Shown here: one piece after another, positions 17,556-26,136 of the stretch | Layout: each line of letters opens with the position of its first letter | How positions within the stretch are numbered: position 1 is the stretch's first letter | Source of the DNA: Ruminococcus sp. FC2018 | GTDB lineage: Bacteria > Bacillota > Clostridia > Oscillospirales > Ruminococcaceae | Length of the DNA stretch: 64,000 bases | Assembly (NCBI RefSeq): GCF_000621805.1 | Contig: NZ_JHXH01000005.1 | Coordinates: 1 to 64,000 of the forward strand | Direction: 5' to 3' | Position numbers and translations under genes: made by a program | Notes under the pieces: generated by a model | What the model was told of the DNA's origin: nothing | Database searches by the model: none | What the model saw: the letters and a program-made list of their open reading frames with translations, nothing else

Positions 17556-19010
17556 ATGAAAAAGATACTTTCTTTAATAGCAGCGATAGTGCTTACGATC
17601 TCTATGGTGGCTTGCAGTGAGTCATCAAGCACAGCGGATACATCAGGCAATTCAAGCTCTTCGGCTTCGGACAGCAGCGAGCAGGGTAAGGACAAGAACG
17701 CACCGCCCGATAAGCCCGACGGCAGCAGACCTGATGCACCGCCTGACGGCAAGGGCGGCGATAAGCCGGACGGAAAGCCGGGCGGAACGCAAAGCGAGGT
17801 CGTTTACGATGCGGCGACCGAGATAACCAAGTCGCAGCGTGATGACAACAAGACCTACGAGAGCAGTGATGCAGATAAGATCGCTCTGATGATAAGCACC
17901 TCCGATGAGGTCACTATCACCGACCCCACCGTAAAGAAATCCGGCGACTCAGACGGCGGCGACAACTGCAATTTCTACGGACAGAATGCGGCTGTGCTTG
18001 TCAAGGGCGGCTCGACCACGACCATCTCGGGCGGAACGGTAACCTCTGACGCATCAGGCGCAAACGGAGTTTTCTGCTACGGCGGAAACGGCGGAAAGAA
18101 CGGCTCAGACGGTGACGGAACTACGCTTGTTATCAAAAACACGACCATAACCACTACCGGCGACGGCTCGGGCGGAATAATGACCACAGGCGGCGGTATA
18201 ACCAAAGCTGAAAACCTCACAGTTACCACAAGCGGCAGATCATCTGCGGCGATAAGGACGGACAGAGGCGGCGGAACGGTCACGGTCAGCGGCGGAACGT
18301 ATACGTCAAACGGTCTCGGCTCACCTGCTATCTACTCGACCGCCGACATCACCTGCGAAAATGCCACGCTCGTTTCCAATCTCTCCGAGGGTGTGTGCAT
18401 CGAGGGACTCAACAGCATTACCCTCAACAACTGTAATCTGACTGCCAACAACACCAAGCAAAACGGCAACGCAAAGTTCCTTGACACGATAATGATATAC
18501 CAGTCGATGTCGGGCGATGCAGCAAGCGGAACATCTTCCTTTACTATGAAGGGCGGCTCGCTGACAAGCAAGAACGGTCACGTTTTCCACGTTACCAACA
18601 CCAATGCGGTCATAAATCTAAATGGCGTGAACATCACAAATGAGGACAGCAACAAGGTGCTCATCTCCGTATGCGACGACGGCTGGAGCGGCGGCAACAA
18701 CACCGCAACGCTAAACGCTCAGAATCAGAAGCTCGAGGGCGGTGTGCTCGTAGGCGACAACTCCACACTTACGCTCAACCTCACGCAAGGCTCGGAATTC
18801 AGCGGCTATGTCAGCGGAAAGATCACCAACGCAAGCGGCGATACCGTTTCGACTGAGGTCGGTAAGGTAAGCGTAAAGCTGGACAGCACGAGCAAGTGGA
18901 CGCTCACCGCTGACAGCTATGTGACCAGCTTTGACGGCGACGCTTCAAACGTCATCTCAAACGGCTTCAAGCTGTATGTGAACGGCAAGGAGCTCACAGG
19001 AACAAAGTAA
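17556..19010 (+). CDS. Surface lipoprotein with beta-helix-like repeats
   Basis: 484 residues from ATG 17556 (AAAGGAGG). A lipoprotein signal peptide ends at SMVACS with lipid-anchored Cys20 or so. A Ser-rich and then Asp/Pro/Lys/Gly-rich spacer (about 21-85) follows, then many short strands of the form TISGGTVTSDASG, LVIKNTTITTTGD and TVSGGTYTSNG, typical of pectate-lyase-like or adhesin beta-helices, also seen in carbohydrate-binding dockerin-like proteins. No catalytic residues are evident. It probably projects a repeat domain from the cell surface. GC content is higher here than in its neighbours. Confidence 0.85.
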   Translation: MKKILSLIAAIVLTISMVACSESSSTADTSGNSSSSASDSSEQGKDKNAPPDKPDGSRPDAPPDGKGGDKPDGKPGGTQSEVVYDAATEITKSQRDDNKTYESSDADKIALMISTSDEVTITDPTVKKSGDSDGGDNCNFYGQNAAVLVKGGSTTTISGGTVTSDASGANGVFCYGGNGGKNGSDGDGTTLVIKNTTITTTGDGSGGIMTTGGGITKAENLTVTTSGRSSAAIRTDRGGGTVTVSGGTYTSNGLGSPAIYSTADITCENATLVSNLSEGVCIEGLNSITLNNCNLTANNTKQNGNAKFLDTIMIYQSMSGDAASGTSSFTMKGGSLTSKNGHVFHVTNTNAVINLNGVNITNEDSNKVLISVCDDGWSGGNNTATLNAQNQKLEGGVLVGDNSTLTLNLTQGSEFSGYVSGKITNASGDTVSTEVGKVSVKLDSTSKWTLTADSYVTSFDGDASNVISNGFKLYVNGKELTGTK

Positions 19011-19039
19011 AAAAACAGCAGTCCCCTGCCGTCGGCATC

Positions 19040-19167
19040 GGCGCAGGATACAGCCTGGATTTGTAGCTTATAAAACAGCCTCCGCAGGTTTATTAACCAC
19101 GGAGGCTGTTATTCATATTTGATTGTTTTCACACCATACAGTTCATAATGACCTTTATCATCATTTC
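19040..19167. repeat. Direct repeat, copy 1 (CHR gene tail, terminator and flank)
   Basis: This about 128-bp segment recurs nearly unchanged at 19884-20011 (offset 844). It contains the last codons of a CHR transporter homologue (GAGYSLDL, stop), a strong hairpin and an AT-rich flank. The coding scrap begins near 19024 without a start. Confidence 0.85.
19074..19110 (+). terminator. Terminator inside repeat copy 1
   Basis: AACAGCCTCCG pairs with CGGAGGCTGTT around a 15-base loop. It probably belonged to the lost CHR gene and now ends the lipoprotein transcript. Confidence 0.75.
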
Positions 19168-19398
19168 TTTTTCGTCGGGGTTTGACTCCGCTATCATTAT
19201 CGTCAGTGCGGCGAGCGCAGATATATACAGCATTGTTGAGACTGATACATATGCCCTGTCTGACGGCAGCGCGTTTGCGAAACAAAAATGCTACAATTTA
19301 TCCGGTATCTGTCGCATATGCTACACATTCTTTCCCAAGTGTTGTTTATACTACGATTCTGACTGAAATTGTTTATTGAAATCTGCTGTGATATGCGA

Positions 19399-19440
19399 TA
19401 TTATGTGAACACAGCAAGTGGAACAAACCCAAACGAAAGG
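19399..19440 (+). promoter_or_regulatory. Possible promoter of the 26-residue peptide gene
   Basis: -10 TATTAT (19399-19404) and leader GAACACAGCAAGTGGAACAAACC resemble the SARP-type family downstream half, but I cannot find the 11-bp repeats at the expected place. Confidence 0.4.
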
Positions 19441-19452
19441 AGTGAAATACAA

Positions 19453-19533
19453 ATGGTATTGTTGAGTATAGCAGCAGTTGCTGCCGTTGGCGGTATGGTA
19501 TTCACATATCTGAGTGTAGCAGGAGTCATCTGA
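19453..19533 (+). CDS. 26-residue hydrophobic peptide
   Basis: ATG behind GAAAGGAG codes for MVLLSIAAVAAVGGMVFTYL and six more residues (SVAGVI), then TGA. Almost the whole peptide would span a membrane once. The clean ribosome site and promoter-like leader argue it is real. Candidate roles are a small membrane regulator, a type-I-toxin-like peptide or a bacteriocin-like peptide; none is decided. Confidence 0.55.
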   Translation: MVLLSIAAVAAVGGMVFTYLSVAGVI

Positions 19534-19559
19534 TAAAAACGAGAAAAATCAAAACATCT

Positions 19560-19592
19560 GCAAGGAATTTGCAAGGAACGAAATGCAATAAT
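19560..19592 (+). promoter_or_regulatory. SARP-like promoter of the 21-residue peptide gene
   Basis: GCAAGGAATTTGCAAGG (repeats at 19560 and 19571, 11 bp apart), -10 AATAAT at 19587-19592, leader AATTACAGTAAAGGGAAC. The geometry equals that of the 8861 promoter. Confidence 0.55.
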
Positions 19593-19641
19593 AGAATTAC
19601 AGTAAAGGGAACAAACAATAACCGAAAGGAGGAAAAAGAAA

Positions 19642-19707
19642 ATGATCGTACTCGGCTGCGTATTCGGTGCAGGAGCACTTCTTACACTGACAATGCTTTT
19701 CAAATAA
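19642..19707 (+). CDS. 21-residue hydrophobic peptide
   Basis: ATG behind AAAGGAGG codes for MIVLGCVFGAGALLTLTMLF plus Lys, then TAA. A single hydrophobic helix with one Cys and a C-terminal Lys. It has its own promoter of the SARP-like family. Same class of tiny gene as those at 19453 and 55634. Confidence 0.55.
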   Translation: MIVLGCVFGAGALLTLTMLFK

Positions 19708-19750
19708 TTCAGGCAAGGAACAAAAGATCTATATCAAAAGGGATGAAAAA

Positions 19751-19910
19751 TGATGAAGCTGGCGATGGAAAACAATCTGTCTGAAACTGCGTTCATCGTT
19801 AAGGAGGAGCAGGGCTGCCGTCGTTTGTGACGATCCTTATCATCGCAAAATGCTATGAGCGATTCAAGTCCAGCAGGGCGGTCGGTGCAGGGTACAGCCT
19901 GGATTTGTAG
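19751..19910 (+). pseudogene. Chimeric scrap: PhzF fragment joined to CHR-transporter fragments
   Basis: 19751-19818 repeats 20541-20608 of the PhzF-like gene almost base for base. At about 19816 it switches to a CHR transporter segment (LPSFVTILIIAKCYERFKSS) and then, after a deletion, to the last codons GAGYSLDL. No start or complete frame. It marks past rearrangement. Confidence 0.85.
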
Positions 19911-20011
19911 CTTATAAAACAGCCTCCGCAGGTTTATTAACCACGGAGGCTGTTATTCATATTTGATTGTTTTCACACCATACAGTTCATAATGACCTTT
20001 ATCATCATTTC
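19884..20011. repeat. Direct repeat, copy 2
   Basis: Second copy of 19040-19167, including the terminator hairpin (19918-19953). Its right edge coincides with the break in the RhuM-like gene. Confidence 0.85.
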
Positions 20012-20012
20012 C

Positions 20013-20279
20013 TTAGCCGACAGATATTATAACATCGAGCGAATAAAACTCAATTAGTCTGTCAGAATTTGGAATGTGCATTTTTTGCACATTGCTTTCC
20101 TTGTCGACCTCGTTTTCTGTGAAGACATTGTTTATGTGTCTGCCTATAACGCTGACATCTTTGCCGAACAGTTCAGCAAGCTGCGCACGGTTGAGCCACA
20201 CAGTGTCGCCGTCAGTGTTGACATTCAGCTTGACTTCGTGGTCGGCGGTTTCATATAAGATAATTTCGTTGTTTTTCAT
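20013..20279 (-). pseudogene. RhuM-family protein, N-terminal fragment
   Basis: 88 codons from ATG 20279 (behind GTGGTGAT): MKNNEIILYETADHEVKLNV, WLNRAQLAELFGKDVSVIGRH, FYSLDVIISVG, then a stop exactly at the repeat boundary. This matches the DNA-binding-like start of virulence-associated RhuM proteins (usually over 300 residues), which normally continue after SVGYR. Truncated by the 19884-20011 repeat. Confidence 0.82.
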
Positions 20280-20443
20280 AGTTATCACCACATCCATTCT
20301 ACCACAACACAGTCTGAAAGTCAATTTGCAGCGCTTGTTTTGATTGACAAAGCGTTTTAAACAAAGTATAATTTGATTATTGATATCCCGTGTATGAAAT
20401 GGGATAAATATCGGTAATGCATTTGTATTTCAGGAGGGGAACT

Positions 20444-21226
20444 ATGAAACAGTACATAGTTGATGCTTTTACAAACAAGCCGTTCAGCGGCAATCCCGCA
20501 GCGGTGTGCGTAATGGATAAATGGCTGTCTGATGAGTCAATGATGAAGCTGGCGATGGAAAACAATCTGTCTGAAACTGCGTTCATCGTTAAGGAGGAGC
20601 AGGGCTTCCGCCTCAGGTGGTTCACGCCCGGTACAGAGGTCGAGCTTTGCGGCCACGCAACCTTGGCATCAGCTTTTGTGATGCTGAATTTCTATGAGCA
20701 GGGCAGCGATACCGTGCAGTTCAACACACTAAGCGGAGTGCTGACCGTACAGCGCAGGGGGAATTTGTATGAAATGGATTTCCCAACCTTTGAACTGAAA
20801 GAAATACCCGTGACCGATGATATGGAGCGTGCGTTCGGAGTCCGCCCTGTCAGAGCAGTTCTTGGTCTTGACCTGATATGTGTTTTTGAGGACGAAGAAC
20901 AAGTGCGGACAATGTCCCCCGACCAGTCATTGCTTGTGAACATCCCCGGACGTATCCAGAATGCGACCGCAAAAGGAACAGATACCGACTGCGTGTCCAG
21001 AAGCTTTTGCCCCAAGCTGTCTATTTCGGAGGACCCCGTGTGCGGTTCAGCGCACGTTCAGATAGCGCAGTATTGGGCAGGGGAACTTAATAAAAATGAC
21101 ATTCACGCATACCAGGCATCAAAGCGAGGCGGGTATCTGACCTGCCGCCTGCCGGGCAGCGGCAGAATAGCTATAAGCGGCGAAGCAGCGCTTGTGACAG
21201 TATCTGATATCGTCGCACAGTTTTAA
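20444..21226 (+). CDS. PhzF-family isomerase/epimerase-like protein
   Basis: 260 residues from ATG 20444 (behind GGAGGGG). Family marks: VDAFTNKPFSGNPAAVCV, the acidic catalytic region NNLSETAFIV, LRWFTPGTEVELCGHATLASA, and near the C-terminus EDPVCGSAHVQIAQYW. PhzF-like proteins have a diaminopimelate-epimerase fold and catalyse isomerisations; most, like this one, are outside phenazine pathways and of unknown substrate. Length is normal for the family. It ends at a perfect bidirectional terminator next to the mobilizable element. Confidence 0.87.
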   Translation: MKQYIVDAFTNKPFSGNPAAVCVMDKWLSDESMMKLAMENNLSETAFIVKEEQGFRLRWFTPGTEVELCGHATLASAFVMLNFYEQGSDTVQFNTLSGVLTVQRRGNLYEMDFPTFELKEIPVTDDMERAFGVRPVRAVLGLDLICVFEDEEQVRTMSPDQSLLVNIPGRIQNATAKGTDTDCVSRSFCPKLSISEDPVCGSAHVQIAQYWAGELNKNDIHAYQASKRGGYLTCRLPGSGRIAISGEAALVTVSDIVAQF

Positions 21227-21229
21227 TAA

Positions 21230-21267
21230 CAACCACCGCCCGGGAGTTTAAAGCTCCCGGGCGGTTG
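21230..21267. terminator. Bidirectional terminator between PhzF-like gene and integrase
   Basis: CAACCACCGCCCGGGAG pairs perfectly with CTCCCGGGCGGTTG. It serves converging genes and lies 10 bp from the integrase stop, so the left junction of the element may be here. Confidence 0.85.
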
Positions 21268-21277
21268 TGTTGTTATC

Positions 21278-22462
21278 CTATACTGCCTTTCGTTTGAAAC
21301 CTATCATTTCTGCAACTGCGCCCATCGCCTTCATGCGCTGTTCCTGAAAAACATGGGTGTAGATGTTCAGCGTGGTGCTTGTCTGGGAGTGACCAAGGCA
21401 GGCGGAGACCGTTCTCGGATCGACACCGCTTGCTATCAGCAGTGTTGCGTTCAGGTGCCTGAAACTGTGTATGTTGTGAAAAGGGAATCCGTACTTTGTG
21501 CAGAACCTTTGCAGATACTTGTACGGTGCAGTGCCGTCCATGGGCTTGCCGTTCCATTGTGTGAACAGGCGGTTGTGTTCCTCCCACTTTGAACCGATGC
21601 GCTGTGCCTCTCTCTGCTGATACTGCATCAGCTTTTTTACCGACTCGATAACCTCCATCGGCAGAATAAGGACACGGCGGCTGGACTCGGTTTTGGGCGT
21701 TCCCGTGTAGTTGCCGATTTCTTTGCTGAACAGGGAAGTGCGAACGATCTCAACACGCCCAGTGTCAAAGTCAAAGTCCTGCCATTCAAGCCCGAGCAGT
21801 TCGCCCCGGCGCATTCCGCTGTACATCGCAAGTGTGAAGAACACAGTGAATTTCAGATCCTCCTGTGGCTCTTGCTCGAACAGCTCCAGCATCTTCTGCG
21901 CCTGTTCAAGTGTGTAGCACTCGATCTCCTTTCGCTCCAGCCTTGGTATCACAACGTTTTTGCATGGGTTCATCATGATTATCTGATTGCGCTGGGCGTA
22001 TGTCATTATCGTTGAGATCATCGACAGATAGTTCTTGACCGTCTTGGGTGAAAGTGCACCGCCCGTTGTCTTGTTCGCACCTTCCTTTGAAAGGGAAGTG
22101 ATGAACTGCTGAATGTGCCGTGTGGTCATCTGCGAAACCTTGAGATGTCCTATCGCATCGTACACTCTGCCTATCATTCCTTTGTATCTCTCATATGTTC
22201 GTCGCTTGAGCCTTACCACAGCGTACTCCTCAAACCACTGCTCGGCGAAGTCTCTGAACTTTATTGCGGTCGATACTCTGCCGCATCTGACCTCCTGCTC
22301 GAACAGCACAGCCTGTTTGTCGAGTTCTCTTTTTATCTCACGGCTGTTGAGTTCCTCGGGCGGAGTCCAGGTCATCTGCTGGCGTACCTGTTTTCCGAGT
22401 GCATCATAGCCGCAGGACACGGTTATCAGATACGAGTTCCCCCGTTTGCGAATACTTGCCAT
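21278..22462 (-). CDS. int: Tyrosine recombinase (integrase) of the mobilizable element
   Basis: 394 residues from ATG 22462, chosen because AAGGAGG is 7 bases upstream. N-terminal Arm-type segment (MASIRKRGNSYLITVSCGYD), SAM-like core-binding domain (about 60-170), then the catalytic domain: R in SGMRRGELLGLEW, H-x-x-R in HSFRHLNATL, GH in CLGHSQTSTT and Tyr in LNIYTH. It catalyses site-specific integration and excision with the adjacent excisionase. The gene is at the element's left end, as usual for Tn916-like integrases. Confidence 0.92.
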   Translation of the reverse strand: MASIRKRGNSYLITVSCGYDALGKQVRQQMTWTPPEELNSREIKRELDKQAVLFEQEVRCGRVSTAIKFRDFAEQWFEEYAVVRLKRRTYERYKGMIGRVYDAIGHLKVSQMTTRHIQQFITSLSKEGANKTTGGALSPKTVKNYLSMISTIMTYAQRNQIIMMNPCKNVVIPRLERKEIECYTLEQAQKMLELFEQEPQEDLKFTVFFTLAMYSGMRRGELLGLEWQDFDFDTGRVEIVRTSLFSKEIGNYTGTPKTESSRRVLILPMEVIESVKKLMQYQQREAQRIGSKWEEHNRLFTQWNGKPMDGTAPYKYLQRFCTKYGFPFHNIHSFRHLNATLLIASGVDPRTVSACLGHSQTSTTLNIYTHVFQEQRMKAMGAVAEMIGFKRKAV

Positions 22463-22564
22463 CAGCATTCCTCCTTTTCTTTTTCTTATCAACCAAACAT
22501 ACCACAACTGATTTTGAATATCCAGCGGATGCAAAAACTTTTGCGTTCACAACACAGAAAGTTA

Positions 22565-22771
22565 TCATTCGTAGCCAAGCTCTATCCCGAGGAATTTCAG
22601 CAGCACATCTCTGTTGATGAGATAGCGCTTGCCGGCAGTTATGCAGGGCAGCTTGCCCGACTTGCACAGCTTTCTTATCTGATACTCCGACAGACCGATG
22701 ACGTATTCCGATGCCTCTTTTATCGTCAGCATCACAGGTCTGTCTGTGTTTGTCATTACAGTGTTTTTCAT
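22565..22771 (-). CDS. xis: Excisionase / helix-turn-helix protein
   Basis: 68 residues from ATG 22771; earlier in-frame ATGs (22777 and 22789) have worse spacing to AAAGGAAAG. MLTIKEASEYVIGLSEYQIRKL then SGKLPCITAGKRYLINRDVL is the winged MerR-like fold of Tn916-type Xis, which bends DNA at the element ends to favour excision. It lies 102 bp upstream of the integrase in the same direction. A hairpin at 22842-22870 separates it from the mobilization genes. Confidence 0.85.
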   Translation of the reverse strand: MKNTVMTNTDRPVMLTIKEASEYVIGLSEYQIRKLCKSGKLPCITAGKRYLINRDVLLKFLGIELGYE

Positions 22772-22841
22772 TTGCATCTTTCCTTTCATAATTCATTGTT
22801 GTTCGTTTTTTAAGGGGGCGGTGGTTTAGCGCCTCCTTTCT

Positions 22842-22870
22842 GCAGGGTATCATGTTTCGTGATACCCTGT
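22842..22870. terminator. Terminator between mobilization genes and excisionase
   Basis: CAGGGTATCA, TGTTTCG loop, TGATACCCTG. Confidence 0.6.
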
Positions 22871-23008
22871 TTCAAGGTGTGTCCGTTTTGTCCACTCCCT
22901 TGGACGAGGTGGTGGTTTGCCACCCCATGATGACGGGATGTTCTGTCACGTCACGGTGAGAGATGTAGTCCTGTTTTGGGGCTCCACTGATACCGAAAGC
23001 CCGTTTCG

Positions 23009-24334
23009 TTACCCCATATGCATTCCCAGCGACTCTTTCTTCTCCCATTCTTCCTTGAGCCGCTTGCGGTCAACTGCGGAGTAGTGCTTGTCCTCGTCCT
23101 CATCGCTGTCCTCTATCAGCGTAGCCAGTGCAGCAATATCGCCCACAGTATCAATTGCAGCGCTTGTGATGCTATCAGCACCTTGCACAGCCTTGAGCTT
23201 ACTTTCTGCCGCCAGCTCTCTTGCTCTTTCAGCCGAGATGAGTATTCTGCGCTCATGCTCCCAACCTGTTTGAGCAGTTCGCTGCTCATCTCTTTCATCT
23301 CCTGATGTATCTGCTGACGATTCTGTTCGCTCTCCTGCTGGTACCTGCCCAGCAGTATCGACTGGTTCTGCTCGTACCTCGTCATCTGTTTGCCGGTCGG
23401 CAGCTCTTTTAACTCTTCTCTGACCTCGTCCTGCGACTGACAAATCGAACTCAATATCTTCAGCACCGCCGTCCAGTTCTGCTCCTGAACGACCACCATA
23501 GGCTGTGTCTCGGCTGCTTCGTTCAGGTTCGTCTTGTTCAGTTCCATTAAAGATTGCATATCGTATTTTGAATTCATATTCCATTACCTCCTTTGTAAAT
23601 CTCCTGTCGTGCAGTTTATTGCACCTGCATTTCTTTCCTTTGGGCGTGGTGTAGGTGATGTATTTTCGCTGCTGCTCCCACCGCACATCGTAACCTTTGC
23701 GTTTCATCAAAGCTATGAACTGTTTCTTTGTCTTTGCTTGCTTCATACAGTCAGTGATAACATTCATCAAAGCGAACTTGAAGCTCTCGCCACGCACAGC
23801 ACTGCGGTACTCCTTGTCTCCGAGAACATCATTCTGATTTTCCTTGCCGAACTTTGGCTTGTCCAGAACAGCCACACCGTACTGCCGGCATATCTCGTCC
23901 GACAGCTTCATCAGCTCGTGCAGGCTGTTGTTGTCCGAATGATACTTCCTGCCGTCCTCAAAGCTCACCGAGTTGAACACAATGTGTGAGTGAATATGCT
24001 CTCTGTCGATGTGAGTCGCCACCAGGCATTCGTAATCCTTGAGTGCTTTCCCGGTCAACTCCAAAGCTATCTTATGAGCAAGCTCTGGCTTGATTTCATA
24101 ACCCTTGGGGAAACTCTGCACCAGATGATAGTACAGCCTGCCGCCTGTCTTTTTGTGCATCTGCTTGGTGAGCAGCATTTCTTCGTAGGTGCTCTCGGGT
24201 GAACAGTTGATGCCCGTGACGAACCGTCTGTCCTCCAGCTTGGTTTTCTTCTCTCTGCTGACATACCCGAGCAGCTTTTTTAAGCCGCCTGTTGTCTGAT
24301 TTTTGCTGTTTGCAAAGTGGATTATCGGCATCAT
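23009..24334 (-). CDS. Relaxase (MobP type) of the mobilizable element
   Basis: 441 residues from ATG 24334, behind AAAGGAGG. MPIIHFANSKNQTTGGLKKL opens the nickase domain; the metal-binding HIDREHIHSHIVFN motif (H-x-H) and the LTGKAL-like helix identify a MOB_P relaxase that nicks oriT and pilots the strand during conjugation by a helper system. The last 150 residues are low-complexity and Glu/Asp/Arg/Ser-rich, where a second gene is read in another frame. Its start overlaps the mobC stop. Confidence 0.9.
   Translation of the reverse strand: MMPIIHFANSKNQTTGGLKKLLGYVSREKKTKLEDRRFVTGINCSPESTYEEMLLTKQMHKKTGGRLYYHLVQSFPKGYEIKPELAHKIALELTGKALKDYECLVATHIDREHIHSHIVFNSVSFEDGRKYHSDNNSLHELMKLSDEICRQYGVAVLDKPKFGKENQNDVLGDKEYRSAVRGESFKFALMNVITDCMKQAKTKKQFIALMKRKGYDVRWEQQRKYITYTTPKGKKCRCNKLHDRRFTKEVMEYEFKIRYAIFNGTEQDEPERSSRDTAYGGRSGAELDGGAEDIEFDLSVAGRGQRRVKRAADRQTDDEVRAEPVDTAGQVPAGERTESSADTSGDERDEQRTAQTGWEHERRILISAERARELAAESKLKAVQGADSITSAAIDTVGDIAALATLIEDSDEDEDKHYSAVDRKRLKEEWEKKESLGMHMG
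23116..23577 (-). CDS. MobB-like protein encoded wholly inside the relaxase gene
   Basis: 153 residues in a different frame from the relaxase. ATG 23577 has AAAGGAGGT 9 bases upstream, one of the best ribosome sites in the region. The product is a Gln/Glu-rich coiled coil (about 30-125) ending in a single hydrophobic anchor (VLIASQALQLILWAILLHWL). A small coiled-coil membrane-tailed protein nested in the relaxase gene is known in ColE1- and RSF1010-type mobilization regions (MobB). There it helps the relaxosome dock on the transfer channel, which I infer here. Confidence 0.7.
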   Translation of the reverse strand: MNSKYDMQSLMELNKTNLNEAAETQPMVVVQEQNWTAVLKILSSICQSQDEVREELKELPTGKQMTRYEQNQSILLGRYQQESEQNRQQIHQEMKEMSSELLKQVGSMSAEYSSRLKEQESWRQKVSSRLCKVLIASQALQLILWAILLHWLR

Positions 24335-24642
24335 TTCACCTCCTTTAGCATCTCGCCCAGCCGACCGTAGATGTCCATAAGCAGACCTCTGCACTCTTTC
24401 AGCTCGGCAACTTTCACTCTGCCCTCGTTGCAAAGCCTGGTCAGCTGATTGAGATTGTTGCCCACAGCTTTGAGCTGTTTGCTCAACTCGTGGAAGCCGT
24501 CAAGCACAACGATCTTCTTGCCCAGCGCCGACCGCAGAACGAAATCGGACAGCTTCAGCCCTCGGCTTGCGGCTCGCTCTCTGATCTTTCTCCGCTCGTC
24601 CTCGGTACAGCGGACGGTGATAGTTACATCTCTTGTTCTCAT
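24331..24642 (-). CDS. mobC: MobC-like relaxosome accessory protein
   Basis: 103 residues from ATG 24642, selected over 24648 because the spacing to AAAGGAG is better. TRDVTITVRCTEDERRKIRERA is a ribbon-helix-helix start, and KAVGNNLNQLTRLCNEG is the diagnostic motif of MobC proteins that open oriT DNA for the relaxase. Stop and relaxase start overlap (ATGA-like), so the two are translationally coupled. oriT would be expected upstream, i.e. at or above 24650. Confidence 0.87.
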   Translation of the reverse strand: MRTRDVTITVRCTEDERRKIRERAASRGLKLSDFVLRSALGKKIVVLDGFHELSKQLKAVGNNLNQLTRLCNEGRVKVAELKECRGLLMDIYGRLGEMLKEVK

Positions 24643-24944
24643 TTTCATCACTCCTTTCTTTTCGCTATGAGGGGGTCCGGGGTCCGCCCCGAGCCAGTAA
24701 TGCAGGTGAGCTGGGCGCTTTGCGGACTGCCGCCTGCGATGCTGGCATTGACAGAATACCTGCGGTTTTCGGACTGCCTTTTGACCACCTCAAAATGACT
24801 GCTTTACCTTTCTGTTATCATGGCAGAAAGAGATATTGTTGCTGCTGCTCTCCTGCTTTGTTCGTTGACTTTTACATTTGAATCACTCCTTTTTTCTTCT
24901 CACTTGTATCGGTAAGATATCAAGGATTTAACATCACATAAATA

Positions 24945-25530
24945 GTAAATTGTAATTGTTTTTGTAGGTTTGCACGGAAAACTGAAATTTCATTTAGTGA
25001 AAAGCACGATGAGATTTCAATATGTTCCTTTATATATAGGTCTCTAATATAAAGGGACAGAGAATGTGGTTTTGACCACCCAAAAATTATATTTGTAATT
25101 CTTTTTGTAGGCTTGTACAACAAACTGAACTATCATTTAGTGAAAAGCACGATGAGATTTCAACACACGTCTCTAATATAGAGGCAGTGGGCAAAGGGGT
25201 TTGAGTAGGTAAAATTGAAATTTGTAATACATTTTGTAGCCTTGCACAGAAAACCGAACTTTCATTTAGTTAAAAGCACGATGAGATTTCAATATGTTCC
25301 TTTATATATAGGTCTCTAATATAAAGAGACAGGGAGCATTGTTTTGAGACGGGTAAAACTAAAAGTTGTAATCATTTTTGTAGCCTTGCACAACAAACCG
25401 AACTTTGATTTGTCAAGATGCTATGAATTTTTGCCCTCTATATATAAAGGCTTTGAGATAGGCGTTTTGAGAGGGGTAAATTTGAAAACAGCAATTGTTT
25501 TTGTAGCCTTATACAAAGGCATATCCTTTT
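24945..25530. repeat. Array of five tandem 123-144 bp imperfect repeats
   Basis: The anchor TTTTTGTAG-C-CTTGCACAA starts at about 24960, 25103, 25232, 25376 and 25499. Units 1-3 share TTTCATTTAGTGAAAAGCAC then GATGAGATTTCAA, containing TTTCA/TGAAA and CCTTTATAT/ATATAAAGG inverted repeats; units 4-5 are more degenerate. A sixth partial unit is at about 25855. No coding frame runs through. It lies upstream of mobC, where oriT would be. I see nothing else between 24650 and 24940. Confidence 0.85.
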
Positions 25531-26136
25531 TTACGCATTACACGTATTACATCTGCCGCTAAGTCAATAACCAAAGGGCTTTGCTGACTTTTCCTTCGTA
25601 TTACACACAGCATACACTCGCATTACAGCTTTCAGCCTAAAGCTACGCCGTTTGCAATGACTGTAAGGCGTGTAAGACGAAATTGAGAGTAGAGGTCGCT
25701 CTTTATCGGACTCTTCTGAAGCCCTATGTACTTCACCATTAGACATCATTCGTATGTGCGGATTCAATTTTCAAGCTGCTAAAAATATTCCCATATGTAT
25801 AGGGTGAGATGTCGGTGGTTTGCAAACGATTTTTTTGCTCATTTTTCAAAAGTTCGTAGGCTTGCACAACGATTCGCACTTTGAGTTGTAGAAAAGCACA
25901 ACAGCGTTAGTATAATCGCTGTGTGCGTCGATCACAAGGACCTTGCGCGGCGCACTGATGAAAAATGAAAAAGAGCACCCTTTCGGATGCTCCTATATAT
26001 ATTATGGGAAGTAAAATGCCAAGTGTATAGTTTTTGACCACATTTTAAAACTCCTCCGACCACATTTTTCTGCTTGATTTTGCAGGTCAGGGGGTATTTC
26101 ATTTTTTCGCCGAACACAACGAACAAGCACAGTATT

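Noticed and set aside
19399-19440. Full member of the 11-bp-repeat promoter family
   Set aside because: The -10 box and leader match, but the nearest repeats (TGAAAT) are 13 bp apart and at the wrong distance; kept only as a weak promoter.
24945-25530. CRISPR array
   Set aside because: Units are 123-144 bp and diverged along their whole length; there is no short exact repeat with unique spacers of constant size and no cas gene in the window.
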